A stretch of 64,000 bases of DNA from Sphingopyxis sp. GW247-27LB (lineage in GTDB: Bacteria > Pseudomonadota > Alphaproteobacteria > Sphingomonadales > Sphingomonadaceae), in NCBI RefSeq assembly GCF_002277025.1, contig NZ_NIWD01000002.1:186001-250000 (forward strand), written 5' to 3'. The translations under genes were made by a program, and so were the position numbers. This document shows positions 25,769 to 35,069 of this stretch, one piece after another. Position 1 is the stretch's first letter; each line of letters starts with the position of its first letter. Under the pieces are notes generated by a model. The model had not been told where the DNA came from and made no database searches. It saw nothing but the letters and a program-made list of their open reading frames with translations.

Positions 25769-27292
25769 AGCGGCGAGGGGGTGGCGCTTCGGGGCGAGGC
25801 TTCGCGCGCGCGCAGCGCGGACGGCTTTCGCCTGTGGAGCATGTGCTTCGCGCTGTTCGGCATCCAGATCGTCTGGGGGCTGCAGAACGCCAACACGAGC
25901 CGCATCTTCCAGGCGCTCGGCGCCGACGTCGCCGAATTGCCGCTGCTGTGGATCGCGGGGCCGATCACCGGGCTGATCGTCCAGCCGATCATCGGGCATC
26001 TGAGCGACCATTCGCGCTCGCGCCACGGCAAGCGCCGTCCGTTTCTGGTTGCCGGCGGGCTGCTGTCGGCGCTCGCGCTGATCCTGATGCCCAATGCCGC
26101 CACGCTGTGGGCGGCGATCGCGGCGCTGTGGCTGCTCACCGCGTCGAACAATATCGCGATGGACCCGTCGCGCGCCCTGGTCGCCGACAATCTGCCGCAG
26201 GCGCAGCGGGCGCGCGGCTATGCGGTGCAGGTCTTCTTCATCGGCACCGGCGCGGTCTTCGCCTCGTCGCTGCCGTGGGTGCTCGTCAACTGGTTCGGCG
26301 TGTCGGGGGTCGGCGAGGCGGGCGGTCTGCCGCCGTCGGTGCGCTATGCCTTCTATATCGGCGCCGCCTGCCTGCTCGCCTCGATGCTGTGGACCGTGCT
26401 GACGACGCCCGAGCGGCCCGCCGACAGCCCCATCCGCCGCCCGGACGACGCGCGCGAGGCGGAGCCGCCGGTGCTGCGCCGCGCCTGGGGACTCGCCGCC
26501 GGAGGGGGCGGGCTGATGGTCCTGTCGCTCGCGCTCGACTGGCAATGGGAGGTGGCACTGCTCGCGGGAGCGGCGCTGTTGATCGGGGCGGCCGAGATCG
26601 CGGTGGCGCGGCGCCGCGCGCGCGGCGACGGCGCGCTCGGGATGCTGCAGATCGTCGAGGATTTCCGGCGCATGCCGCACGCGCTGCGTCAGCTCGCGCT
26701 CGTCCAATTCTTCACCTGGTTCGGCCTGTTCGCGATGTGGATCTATGCCGCGCCGGCGGTGGCGCGGGCGCATTACGGCACCGCGGATGCCGCCTCGGCG
26801 CCGTTCAACGCCGCCGCCGACTGGGTCGGGATTCTCTTTGCCGGCTACAATGCCGTTGCCGCGCTCGCCGCGCTGGCCCTGCCCGCCGTCGCCGCGCGGA
26901 TCGGCGAGCGGCGCACCTATGCGCTGTGCCTGCTGTGCGGCGCGGCGGGGATGGCGGGCTTCGTGACCTTGCCCGATCCGCGTCTGCTTTGGCTCGCCTC
27001 GCTCGGTATCGGGCTCGCCTGGGCGGCGGTGCTGTCGCTGCCCTATGCGATCATCGTGAGCGCAGTCGCGCTCGAGAAGGTCGGGGTTTACCTGGGCATC
27101 CACAATATCTTCCTCGTCGTGCCGCAGCTCGTCGCGGCGGTGTGCCTCGGCCCCGCGATCCGTCATCTGTTCGGCGGCGAGCCCGGCCCGGCGCTGGGGC
27201 TCGCGGGCGTGCTGCTCGCGCTCGCGGCCGGCGCGGCGCTGTCCATCCGGTCGCGCCCTGAAGTTGGCGAAAGCGCTGCGGAGCGCGGTTGA
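25754..27292 (+). CDS. MFS glycoside transporter (MalY/SUT-like)
   Basis: 512 residues, about 12 spans. LWSMCFALFGIQIVWGLQNANTSRIFQALG and IIGHLSDHSRSRHGKRRPFLVAGG (with RxGRR-type loop) mark the glycoside-cation/sucrose-transporter-like branch, the type that accompanies maltose TBDRs in Caulobacter. GGGGAGG ends 3 nt before the ATG, which is rather close. It should import maltose or maltodextrin over the inner membrane. It is divergent from LacI and followed by a 278-nt regulatory gap and the TBDR. Confidence 0.88.
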   Translation: MQDLHSGEGVALRGEASRARSADGFRLWSMCFALFGIQIVWGLQNANTSRIFQALGADVAELPLLWIAGPITGLIVQPIIGHLSDHSRSRHGKRRPFLVAGGLLSALALILMPNAATLWAAIAALWLLTASNNIAMDPSRALVADNLPQAQRARGYAVQVFFIGTGAVFASSLPWVLVNWFGVSGVGEAGGLPPSVRYAFYIGAACLLASMLWTVLTTPERPADSPIRRPDDAREAEPPVLRRAWGLAAGGGGLMVLSLALDWQWEVALLAGAALLIGAAEIAVARRRARGDGALGMLQIVEDFRRMPHALRQLALVQFFTWFGLFAMWIYAAPAVARAHYGTADAASAPFNAAADWVGILFAGYNAVAALAALALPAVAARIGERRTYALCLLCGAAGMAGFVTLPDPRLLWLASLGIGLAWAAVLSLPYAIIVSAVALEKVGVYLGIHNIFLVVPQLVAAVCLGPAIRHLFGGEPGPALGLAGVLLALAAGAALSIRSRPEVGESAAERG

Positions 27293-27570
27293 TCGGCTTT
27301 TCATGTGCAAATATTTGCATAAAATATGCCTCTATGCAATCGTATTCGGCGAGGGGATTCGGTTGTTTTATCGGGATTACTCTCAGGAAATTCTAGGATT
27401 TTAGCTAATTATATAGCTGTAATCAAATAGATAGCCATCCACGGAAAACGGGCTTGCCATTCCTGCAACAATACGCAAAATAGTGCAAACGGATGCAGCG
27501 GCGATCGGCCGTCTGTCCGTGCGAACGAAAGGCCCGGAAAAATGGGTCAGCAGGGAAGGGGAGAGCCGTG
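27293..27570 (+). promoter_or_regulatory. AT-rich leader of the alpha-glucan TBDR with LacI-type palindrome
   Basis: The 278-nt gap holds no convincing gene. It is clearly more AT-rich than its surroundings. At 27306-27319 it has a perfect 14-bp palindrome TGCAAATATTTGCA, right after the MFS stop. Extra TGCAA half-sites occur near 27333 and 27484. GGAAGGGGAGAG at 27554-27565 is the ribosome site of the TBDR. The palindrome is the best candidate site for the LacI regulator at 24696. Confidence 0.6.
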
Positions 27571-30500
27571 ATGCTCAACGGATTCGGACGAGGCGTGGAT
27601 TTGCGCGGTGGCGCGTCGCTGTCGGTGCTGGCGGCGGCGGGGTTGCTGATGGCCGTGCCGGCCGCGGCGCAGGAAGCGGCGGCGCCCGCCGACGACACGG
27701 CGGCGGACAGCACGGGCAACGAGATCGTCGTCGTCGGCGTCCGCGCCGCGCTGCAAAGCGCGCAGGACCGCAAGAAGAACGCCGACACCGTCGTCGATTC
27801 GATCGACGCGACCGACATCGGCGCCTTCCCCGACAATTCGGTGGCGAGCGCGCTGCAGCGCGTTCCCGGCATCACCGTGTCGCGGCTGCAGTCGACCGAC
27901 GACAGCACCCACCCGTCGGGCGAGCCTGCGGGCGTGCTGATCCGCGGCCTGACCTTCGTGCGCACCGAGGTCAACGGCCGCGACAGCTTTTCGGCCGACA
28001 GCTATCGCGGGCTCAACTTCAACGACATCTCGCCCGAACTGATGGCGCGGGTCGATGCCTACAAGAACCAGACCGCCGACATGATCGAGGGCGGGATCGC
28101 CGGGACGGTCGACCTGCGCACGCGGTTGCCCTTCGACGAGCCGGGGCTGGTGATCACCGCTAACGCCAAGGCGACCTATGGCGACCGGTCGGACAAGTGG
28201 AACGGCGAATTTTCGGTGCTGGCGAGCAAGACGTTCGACACGCCGATCGGCCGCTTCGGGCTGATGGCCGACTATGCGCGCAGCCATGTCGTCACGCGCA
28301 CCGAGAGCGTGATCATGGACAAGATCCGCAGCTATTGCTCGTCGGGCGCGACGAACCCCGACGGCAGCGGCATCGTCAATGCCGACGGCAGCGTCGCGTG
28401 CGACAGCAATCCGTTCGGCGGCACGGGCTGGGCCTTCGCCCCCGACGGCGTGCGCTATTCGCTGGTCGATTACGACCGCACGCGCGAGGGCATCGCGCTC
28501 GCGGGCCAATATGAAAGCCCGACCGGCAATGTGCGCGCGACGGTGCAGTTCATCAAATCCTCCTATCACAATGCCTGGCTCGAAAACGCCTCGCATGCGA
28601 TCCTCGAAGGGACCTATTACGGGACGCCGGCGTTCAACCCGGTCGCCTCGACGATCCTGCGCCCGCAGATGGGCAGCGGCGCCTTCACCTTCGGCCCCGA
28701 CGGCATGCTGCAATCGGGGATATTGACCCAGGCCTATGGCAGCTGGCGCGGCAGTTTCGGTAGCGCGGCCGAGATGACCGACACCGGATCGGCGGTCCCC
28801 GGCCAGCCTTTCGTCGATTATTGCCCCGACCCCGCGGCGTGCACCAACGGCATGTATTTCCAGAACGAGGCGCGCAATTTCGACCATCGCGAAAAGACGC
28901 GCGACCTGTCGGCGAACCTCCAGTGGGATGCGACCGACCGGCTGCATTTCAACTTCGACGCGCAGTGGATCAAGGCGAGCACGACCAACGACGACATCCT
29001 GGTCGCGACGGGGTCGATGGCCGACTACGACTATCGCGTGAACGCCGACGGCACGCCCGAGATCACGCTGCTGCCCGGATCGCACGTCAACTATGCCGAC
29101 GGCGGCCTCGCCAATCCGCACAACTACTGGATCCCGTTCATCCAGGCGCATCTCGAGGACAATGACGCCGAGGAACTCGCGCTGAAGGCCGACGCCGAAT
29201 ATGAGTTCGAGGGCAATGACTGGATCGACTCGCTGAAGGTCGGGGTGCGCTATTCGGACCGCAACCAGAATGTCCGCTATTCGACCTTCAACTGGACGCC
29301 GATCGCGGCGAGCTGGAACTGCAACGGGCCGGGCTTCAACGTCGACAACAGCACCCCGGCCGCCTATCCGGCGGGCTGCGGCGCGCGCCCCGATTTCCAG
29401 GGCTATGGCGCCGGCCTGTTCGAACCCTATAGCCTCGGCGGCGGCTTCTACAACGGCACCGCCTACGACAATGGCGACCTCGTCTTCCTGGGCCGCGACG
29501 CAATCCGCGATCGCAGCCGGCTGGTCGACGGGCTGCGCGGGTCGAACGTCAATCCGCCGATCCTGCCGGGCTGGACGCCGATCTGCGATCGCGGCGAGGC
29601 GACGGTCGGATGCTTCACCCCGTCCGAGGTGATGGAGGTCACGGAAAAGACCAAGGCCGCCTATGCGGTGCTGCGCTTCGGCGGCGACAATGCGATGATG
29701 GGCAATGTCAACGTGCGCGGCAACATCGGCGTGCGGATCGTCCAGACCAATATCGACAGCGCCGGCAATGTCGGCTTTCCGCAGCCGAACGTCTTCGCGC
29801 AGCTGCTCGCGACGCCGTGCGGCACCCCGCTGGGGCCCGACGCGGTGGTCAACCCGGCCTGTTACCTGACGCCCGAGCTGATCGCCTTCGCCGACGGCAG
29901 CGGGACGCCGAACAACCTCAAATCATCTTACACCAACGTCCTGCCCAGCTTTAACGTGCGCTTCGGGCTCGATGACCACAACTTCATTCGCTTCGGCTAT
30001 TCGCGCGCGATGGCGCGGCCCGATTTCGGGCTGCTGCGGAACTTCGTCTCGATCCAGGCGCCGCTGATCGACGCGACCGCCGACAGCCCGTTCATCGTCC
30101 GCGACGGCGCGGGCAACATCACCGGTTATAATTTCCTCTTCCGCGCCGAATCGGGTTTCGCGGGGCTGAAGCCGATCCTCGCCGACCAGTTCGACCTGAC
30201 CTTCGAACATTATCGGGGCAGCACCTCGTTCCACGCCGATATCTTCTACAAGAAGCTGCGCAACACCACCTCCTACGGCGAGTTCATCCGCACCTTCGAC
30301 AATGGCGGGTCCGAACAGACGGTGGTGATGCGCGGTCCGCGCAACGTGAAGGACGGCGGCGAGCTCTATGGCTTCGAAACCGGCTTCCAGACCTTCTTCG
30401 ATTTCCTGCCGGGGGCGCTTTCGGGCCTTGGCATGCAGGCGAACTACACGCTGGTCGAACAGAGCGGCATCAACAATTCGAACCTGGTGACGCAGGGCGC

Positions 30501-30942
30501 GCTCGATGGCGGCGGCACCGGCGGCTTCGGGGCCGGGCTCGACGTATCGGGCGGCCGCGGCGCGGTGATCGACTCGCACCGGCTCGCAGGGATATCGAAG
30601 CACACGTTCAACCTCGTCGGCCTTTATGAAAAGGGACCGATCGCGCTGCGCCTCGCCTATAATTGGCGCTCGCGCTTCCTGACCAACAATCTCGACTGCT
30701 GCATCGGCTTGCCGGTGTTCCAGAAGCCGGTCGGCTTCCTCGACGGGTCGATCCGCTTCTCGCCGACGCCGTGGCTCGAATTGTCGATCGAGGGTCAGAA
30801 TCTGCTCAACACGACGACCGTCTATCAGCAGCAGATCTTCGGCGACACGGTGCTCACGCCGGGCGCGAAGCCGGTCTATCGCGACGCCAACTGGGGCCGG
30901 GTCGACCGCCGCTTCCAGTTCGGCGCGCGCGTGAAATTCTGA
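27571..30942 (+). CDS. TonB-dependent receptor, large carbohydrate type
   Basis: 1123 residues from ATG 27571; a GTG directly before it is also possible. The signal peptide ends AVPAAAQ. The plug runs NEIVVVGVRAALQSAQDRKKNADTVVDSIDATDIGAFPDNSVASALQRVPGITV, and the protein ends VDRRFQFGARVKF. It is longer than the beta-glucan receptor at 11017, with extra loops containing Cys pairs (for example CSSGATNPDGSG...VACDSNP). The GH97 enzyme and MalY-like MFS nearby imply maltodextrin or another alpha-glucan as ligand. An intrinsic terminator follows 11 nt after the stop. Confidence 0.93.
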   Translation: MLNGFGRGVDLRGGASLSVLAAAGLLMAVPAAAQEAAAPADDTAADSTGNEIVVVGVRAALQSAQDRKKNADTVVDSIDATDIGAFPDNSVASALQRVPGITVSRLQSTDDSTHPSGEPAGVLIRGLTFVRTEVNGRDSFSADSYRGLNFNDISPELMARVDAYKNQTADMIEGGIAGTVDLRTRLPFDEPGLVITANAKATYGDRSDKWNGEFSVLASKTFDTPIGRFGLMADYARSHVVTRTESVIMDKIRSYCSSGATNPDGSGIVNADGSVACDSNPFGGTGWAFAPDGVRYSLVDYDRTREGIALAGQYESPTGNVRATVQFIKSSYHNAWLENASHAILEGTYYGTPAFNPVASTILRPQMGSGAFTFGPDGMLQSGILTQAYGSWRGSFGSAAEMTDTGSAVPGQPFVDYCPDPAACTNGMYFQNEARNFDHREKTRDLSANLQWDATDRLHFNFDAQWIKASTTNDDILVATGSMADYDYRVNADGTPEITLLPGSHVNYADGGLANPHNYWIPFIQAHLEDNDAEELALKADAEYEFEGNDWIDSLKVGVRYSDRNQNVRYSTFNWTPIAASWNCNGPGFNVDNSTPAAYPAGCGARPDFQGYGAGLFEPYSLGGGFYNGTAYDNGDLVFLGRDAIRDRSRLVDGLRGSNVNPPILPGWTPICDRGEATVGCFTPSEVMEVTEKTKAAYAVLRFGGDNAMMGNVNVRGNIGVRIVQTNIDSAGNVGFPQPNVFAQLLATPCGTPLGPDAVVNPACYLTPELIAFADGSGTPNNLKSSYTNVLPSFNVRFGLDDHNFIRFGYSRAMARPDFGLLRNFVSIQAPLIDATADSPFIVRDGAGNITGYNFLFRAESGFAGLKPILADQFDLTFEHYRGSTSFHADIFYKKLRNTTSYGEFIRTFDNGGSEQTVVMRGPRNVKDGGELYGFETGFQTFFDFLPGALSGLGMQANYTLVEQSGINNSNLVTQGALDGGGTGGFGAGLDVSGGRGAVIDSHRLAGISKHTFNLVGLYEKGPIALRLAYNWRSRFLTNNLDCCIGLPVFQKPVGFLDGSIRFSPTPWLELSIEGQNLLNTTTVYQQQIFGDTVLTPGAKPVYRDANWGRVDRRFQFGARVKF

Positions 30943-30953
30943 CCAAAGGGGAA

Positions 30954-30980
30954 GGGGCGGCCGGGCGCCGCCCCTTTTTT
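30954..30980 (+). terminator. Rho-independent terminator after the TBDR
   Basis: Stem GGGGCGGC / GCCGCCCC with a CGGGC loop, followed by six T residues. It lies between the TBDR and halogenase C, the same position as the terminator at 14061 in the first glucan locus. It should limit read-through into the halogenase operon. Confidence 0.88.
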
Positions 30981-30998
30981 CGCACGAGCGGAGCGGCC

Positions 30999-32546
30999 AT
31001 GACGGACAGCCCCTACAGGATCGTCATATTGGGCGGCGGGACCGCGGGGTGGATGTGCGCCGCGGGGCTGTCGCGGCTGCTGCCCGCCGCCGATTACGAC
31101 ATCACGCTGATCGAATCCGACGAGATCGGGACGGTCGGGGTGGGCGAGGCGACGCTGCCGCACATCAAGACGTTCAACGACATGCTCGGGCTCGACGAGG
31201 CCGAATTCATGCGCGCGACGATGGCGAGCTTCAAGGTCGGCATCGAATTCGTCGGCTGGGCGCGCGAGGGCGAGCGCTATATTCACCCCTTCGGCACCTT
31301 CGGCGAGCGCTGGGCCGGCGCCGATTTCCAGCACCACTGGGCGCGCGCGCGGCTGGCGGGATCGGACCGCCGCTCGCTGCAGGATTACAGCTTCGCGGTC
31401 GCGGTGTGCCGTGCCGCGGGGTTCGAGCATCCGGGCGAAGACCCGAATTCGATCCGCTCGACCTATGCCTATGCCTATCATTTCGATGCGGGCCTTTATG
31501 CGCGCTATCTGCGCGAATGGACGACGACGCGCGGGGTGCGGCGGCTGGAAGGGAAGGTCGCCAGCGTCCGGCGCGACGGGGAGAGCGGCGACGTCGCGGC
31601 GCTGGCACTCGAGTCCGGGGCCGAGATCGCGGGCGACCTGTTCGTCGACTGCTCGGGTTTCCGTTCGCTGCTGCTGGGACAGACGATGGGGGTGCCGTGG
31701 CACGACTGGAGCGAATGGCTGCCGTGCGACCGCGCGCTCGCGCTGCCGTGCGCGGGAACCGCGCCGATGCTGCCCTTCACGCGCTGCACCGCGCAGCTTG
31801 GCGGGTGGACGTGGCGCATCCCGCTCCAGCATCGCATCGGCAACGGCCATGTCTTCGCGAGCGAATTTTGCAGCGAGGAGGAGGCAGAGCGGACGCTGCG
31901 CGGCGCGATCGACGGCGAGGCGCAGGGCGAGCCGCGGCTGCTGCGTTTCCAGGCGGGGCGGCGCGGCGCCGGCTGGGCGGGCAATGCCGTCGCGATCGGG
32001 CTGTCGAGCGGCTTTCTCGAACCGCTCGAATCGACGAGCATCTTTCTGATCCAGGCGGCGGTGACCGACCTCGCCGCGCTGATGCCGCGGCGCGGGCAGC
32101 GCGTCGATCCGCGGCTGCGCGCCGAGTTCAACCGGTTGTTCGAAGTGCATTACGACCGCACGCGCGATTTCATCGTCCTTCATTATGCGGCGAACGCGCG
32201 CGAGGGCGAGCCGCTGTGGGATCATGTCCGCCACATGGCGCTGCCCGACAGCCTGGCGCACAAGATCGAGCTGTTCCGCGAAAGCGCGATCGCCCCCGAC
32301 TATGCGCTCGGCCTCTTCTCGCGCGATAGCTGGCTGTCGGTGTTCGAGGGGCAGGGGGTCGTGCCGCGCGCGCACAGCCCGATCGCCGAACGCGTGCCGC
32401 TGCCCGAAGTGCAGCGCCGGCTCGACGATCTGGCCGAGCGCATCGCGGTCAACGCCGCCGAGATGACGCCGCTCGCCGAATTCCTCGCCGGCACTTGCGC
32501 GGCGGAGGGCGTCGCCTTGCCCGGCATCGCGGCGAGCGCGGCATGA
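30999..32546 (+). CDS. Flavin-dependent (tryptophan-type) halogenase C
   Basis: 515 residues. IVILGGGTAGWMCA, VGVGEATLP, relay Lys K79 (ASFKVGIEFVGW), WTWRIP and EPLES (GFLEPLESTS) are all present, so the active-site set known from RebH/PrnA is complete. ATG 30999 has a GGAG 5 nt upstream; the open frame extends back into the TBDR gene and is not used. It is the first gene after the terminator and overlaps halogenase D by 4 nt. Family chemistry is FADH2-dependent halogenation; the target here is unknown. Confidence 0.9.
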   Translation: MTDSPYRIVILGGGTAGWMCAAGLSRLLPAADYDITLIESDEIGTVGVGEATLPHIKTFNDMLGLDEAEFMRATMASFKVGIEFVGWAREGERYIHPFGTFGERWAGADFQHHWARARLAGSDRRSLQDYSFAVAVCRAAGFEHPGEDPNSIRSTYAYAYHFDAGLYARYLREWTTTRGVRRLEGKVASVRRDGESGDVAALALESGAEIAGDLFVDCSGFRSLLLGQTMGVPWHDWSEWLPCDRALALPCAGTAPMLPFTRCTAQLGGWTWRIPLQHRIGNGHVFASEFCSEEEAERTLRGAIDGEAQGEPRLLRFQAGRRGAGWAGNAVAIGLSSGFLEPLESTSIFLIQAAVTDLAALMPRRGQRVDPRLRAEFNRLFEVHYDRTRDFIVLHYAANAREGEPLWDHVRHMALPDSLAHKIELFRESAIAPDYALGLFSRDSWLSVFEGQGVVPRAHSPIAERVPLPEVQRRLDDLAERIAVNAAEMTPLAEFLAGTCAAEGVALPGIAASAA

Positions 32547-34018
32547 GCGGGGTCGCGATCCTCGGGCGCGGCGCGCCGCTGTGGCTCGCGGCGGCGGCGC
32601 TGCGGCGCGCGCTGGCGCCGGCGGGGGTCGAGATCGATGCGGTCGCATTGCCCGATGACGCCGCGCCGGGCGACCTTTATCCGACCTGGCCGGCGATCGA
32701 GGCGCTGCACGATCAGATCGGAATCGACGAGGCGGCACTGCTGCGCGGCGCGCGCGGGGCGTTTACGCTGGGCCGCAACATTGTCGACCGGAGCGGGGCG
32801 GAACAGCCACCCTTGCTGCTCGCGCACGGCGGATATGGGACGCGCATCGAGGGTGAGGATTTCTTTCCGCACTGGGTGAAGGCGCGGCATCACCGGCTCG
32901 GCGTCGGGCTCGACGATTTCTCGCTGACCGCGAGCGCGGCGCATCAGGGCCGGCTGTTCCTGCCCGACGAGGCCAGCGCGCGCTATGGCCGCGCCGACTA
33001 TGGCTATCATCTGCCCGCCGCGGGCTATGCGAAGAGCCTGAAGGCGATCGCGCGGCATCTGGGAGTGCGGATTGCCGAGACGCAGACGGTCGACGTCGAG
33101 CGCGGCGAGGCGGGGGTGGCGGCGCTGCGGATCGACGACGGGACGCGTATCGCGGCGGCGCTGTTCGTCGATGCGACGCGCGAGGGCGTGGTGCTACGCG
33201 AAGGGCTGGGCGAGGCGTTCGTGCCGTGGGCGGCGCCGGGCGACCGGATGCTCACCGCGCGGGCTCCGCGGCTCGCTTCGGTGCCGGCCTATGCCGAGGT
33301 GCGCGCGGGCGCTGAGGGCTGGACCGCGCTCTATCCGGGGCTGACGCATCTGCACGTGGCGCATGTCTGGTCGAGCGCGGCGGCGAGCGACGAGGAGGCG
33401 CTGGAGGCGGCCAGTGCGGCGAGCGGGCTCGCGCTCGAAGCGCCGGCGGTCCGGACGGTAGCGCCGGGCTTCGTCCATGAGCCGTGGACCGCGAATGTCG
33501 TCGGGGTCGGCGAGGCGGCGGCGGGGTTCGATCCGCTGCACGGCTTCGCGCTGCACGCGCTGCAACTCGGGCTCGTCCATCTGATCGCCTGCTTCCCGGC
33601 GGGCGGCGCGATGGAGGCGCGGCGTGCCGAATATAACCGGCAGATGGCGATGCACATCGCGCGGGTGCGCGATTTCGAGGCCGCGCATTTCGTCTTGCAG
33701 CGGCATGCGGGGCCATTCTGGGATGCGGCGCGGCGCGTGCCGCTTTCGCCCGAGCTCGACCATCTGATCGCGCTGTTTCGCGCGCGCGGCGAGATCGCGC
33801 CGCAGGAGGGCGAGAGCCTGCCGCCCGACGCATGGCGCGCGCTGTTCACCGGGCTCGGGGTCGTGCCCGAGGGGTGGCGGCCGGCCGCCGACCGCCTGCC
33901 GCCCGATGTGGCGAAGGCGCATTTCCGCAAGATGCTGGGCTTCGTGCGCGAGCAGGTGCTGCGCCAGCCGACCCATGACGCCTATCTGGCGCGCATCGCG
34001 CAAGCCTCGCGTGGCTGA
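32543..34018 (+). CDS. Degenerate halogenase homologue D (catalytic residues lost)
   Basis: 491 residues, collinear with halogenases A-C in length, C-terminal helices (FEAAHFVLQRHAGPFWDAARR) and VGVGEAAAGF region. Key sites are changed. The FAD loop reads ILGRGAPLW instead of GGGTAGW. The GVGE motif is missing (APGDLYPTWP). The relay Lys is Thr75 (GAFTLGRNI). EPLES is DPLHG (330-334). WxWxIP is absent. It is probably not a halogenase by itself. The gene is intact and coupled on both sides (ATGA with halogenase C, 8-nt overlap with cupin B), which argues for a kept role, perhaps as a partner subunit or binding protein. Confidence 0.82.
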   Translation: MSGVAILGRGAPLWLAAAALRRALAPAGVEIDAVALPDDAAPGDLYPTWPAIEALHDQIGIDEAALLRGARGAFTLGRNIVDRSGAEQPPLLLAHGGYGTRIEGEDFFPHWVKARHHRLGVGLDDFSLTASAAHQGRLFLPDEASARYGRADYGYHLPAAGYAKSLKAIARHLGVRIAETQTVDVERGEAGVAALRIDDGTRIAAALFVDATREGVVLREGLGEAFVPWAAPGDRMLTARAPRLASVPAYAEVRAGAEGWTALYPGLTHLHVAHVWSSAAASDEEALEAASAASGLALEAPAVRTVAPGFVHEPWTANVVGVGEAAAGFDPLHGFALHALQLGLVHLIACFPAGGAMEARRAEYNRQMAMHIARVRDFEAAHFVLQRHAGPFWDAARRVPLSPELDHLIALFRARGEIAPQEGESLPPDAWRALFTGLGVVPEGWRPAADRLPPDVAKAHFRKMLGFVREQVLRQPTHDAYLARIAQASRG

Positions 34019-35045
34019 ACCCGCGCGCCTCGACGCGCCCGGCGATGCGCCGTCGCCGCTCGACGCGCTGCCGCGTATCGCGGCGCGGCGCGCGCCGGCG
34101 CCCGCCGATTTCGCCGCGATCGTCGCGGCGGAAACCCCCGTCGTGCTGAAGGGACTCTTCGACGACTGGGTCGCGCTGGCGGCCGGGCGCGCGTCGCCCG
34201 GCCGCCTGATCGCCTATCTGGCGGGGATGGACCGCGGGGTGCCCGTCCCGGTGATGGAGGCGCCGGCGCGCGCCGGGGGGCGTTTCGCCTACCGCGCCGA
34301 CATGCGCGAATTCACCTTCACCAGGCGGCACGCGCCGCTGCGCGAGGCGCTGGCGCGGATCGAGGCGCTGACCGGGCGCGAGGGAGCGCCGACCGCCGCG
34401 ATCCAGATGCTGCCGCTCGCCGAGGCGATGCCCGATTTCGCGGTTCAGAACCCGATGCCGCTGCTGCCCGCCGGCACCGGGCCGAAGCTGTGGCTCGGCG
34501 GCGCGGTGAAGACGCAGACGCACAACGACCGCGACCATAATCTCGCCTGCTTGATCGCAGGCGGCCGCCGCTTCCTGCTGTTCCCGCCCGAACAGGTCGC
34601 GAACCTCTATGTCGGGCCGCTGGACAACCCGCCGCCGCTGTCGCTCGTCGACCCCGAGGCGCCCGATTACGAGCGCTTCCCGCGCTTTCGCAAGGCGATG
34701 GCGGCGGCGCGGGTCGCGCTGCTCGAACCCGGCGATGCGCTGTTCCTGCCGCGTTACTGGTGGCACCATGTGACCTCGCGGGATCCGTTCAACGCGATGG
34801 TCAATTACTGGTGGGGCGGAAGCGATGCGCCCTACGACGCCTTCCTTGCCGCGCTGCTCGCGCTGAAGGACCTGCCGCCGGGCGCGCGGACCTATTGGCG
34901 CGCGATGGTCGAGACGCATGTGTTCGGCGACCCCGGGACCTCGGCGGGCCATATCCCCGAAGGACTGCGCGGCGCGCTCGGGGCGATGCGGCCCGACGAG
35001 CGCGCGGTGCTGCGCCGCCGGCTCGCCGCCGCCTTCCAGACATGA
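34011..35045 (+). CDS. Cupin-like (JmjC-type, cupin_8) protein B
   Basis: 344 residues from GTG 34011, which lies in GTGGCTGA, the same 8-nt overlap as at cupin A. The metal triad is H171-x-D173 (TQTHNDRDHN) and a His of YWWHHV (252/253). GGRRFLLFPPEQVANLYVGPLDNPP and EPGDALFLPRYWWHHVTSRDPFNAMVNYWW match cupin A closely. It may be a 2-oxoglutarate/Fe(II) oxygenase; the substrate is unknown. It lies between halogenase D and the GH97 gene, 24 nt from the latter. Confidence 0.88.
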   Translation: MAEPARLDAPGDAPSPLDALPRIAARRAPAPADFAAIVAAETPVVLKGLFDDWVALAAGRASPGRLIAYLAGMDRGVPVPVMEAPARAGGRFAYRADMREFTFTRRHAPLREALARIEALTGREGAPTAAIQMLPLAEAMPDFAVQNPMPLLPAGTGPKLWLGGAVKTQTHNDRDHNLACLIAGGRRFLLFPPEQVANLYVGPLDNPPPLSLVDPEAPDYERFPRFRKAMAAARVALLEPGDALFLPRYWWHHVTSRDPFNAMVNYWWGGSDAPYDAFLAALLALKDLPPGARTYWRAMVETHVFGDPGTSAGHIPEGLRGALGAMRPDERAVLRRRLAAAFQT

Positions 35046-35069
35046 CCCTCCCCCCGAAAGAGAGATAGG

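Noticed and set aside
30999..35045. Halogenase D as a frameshifted or broken copy of halogenase C
   Set aside because: The frame is continuous for 491 codons with normal codon use and overlaps both neighbours; it is a diverged gene, not a pseudogene.
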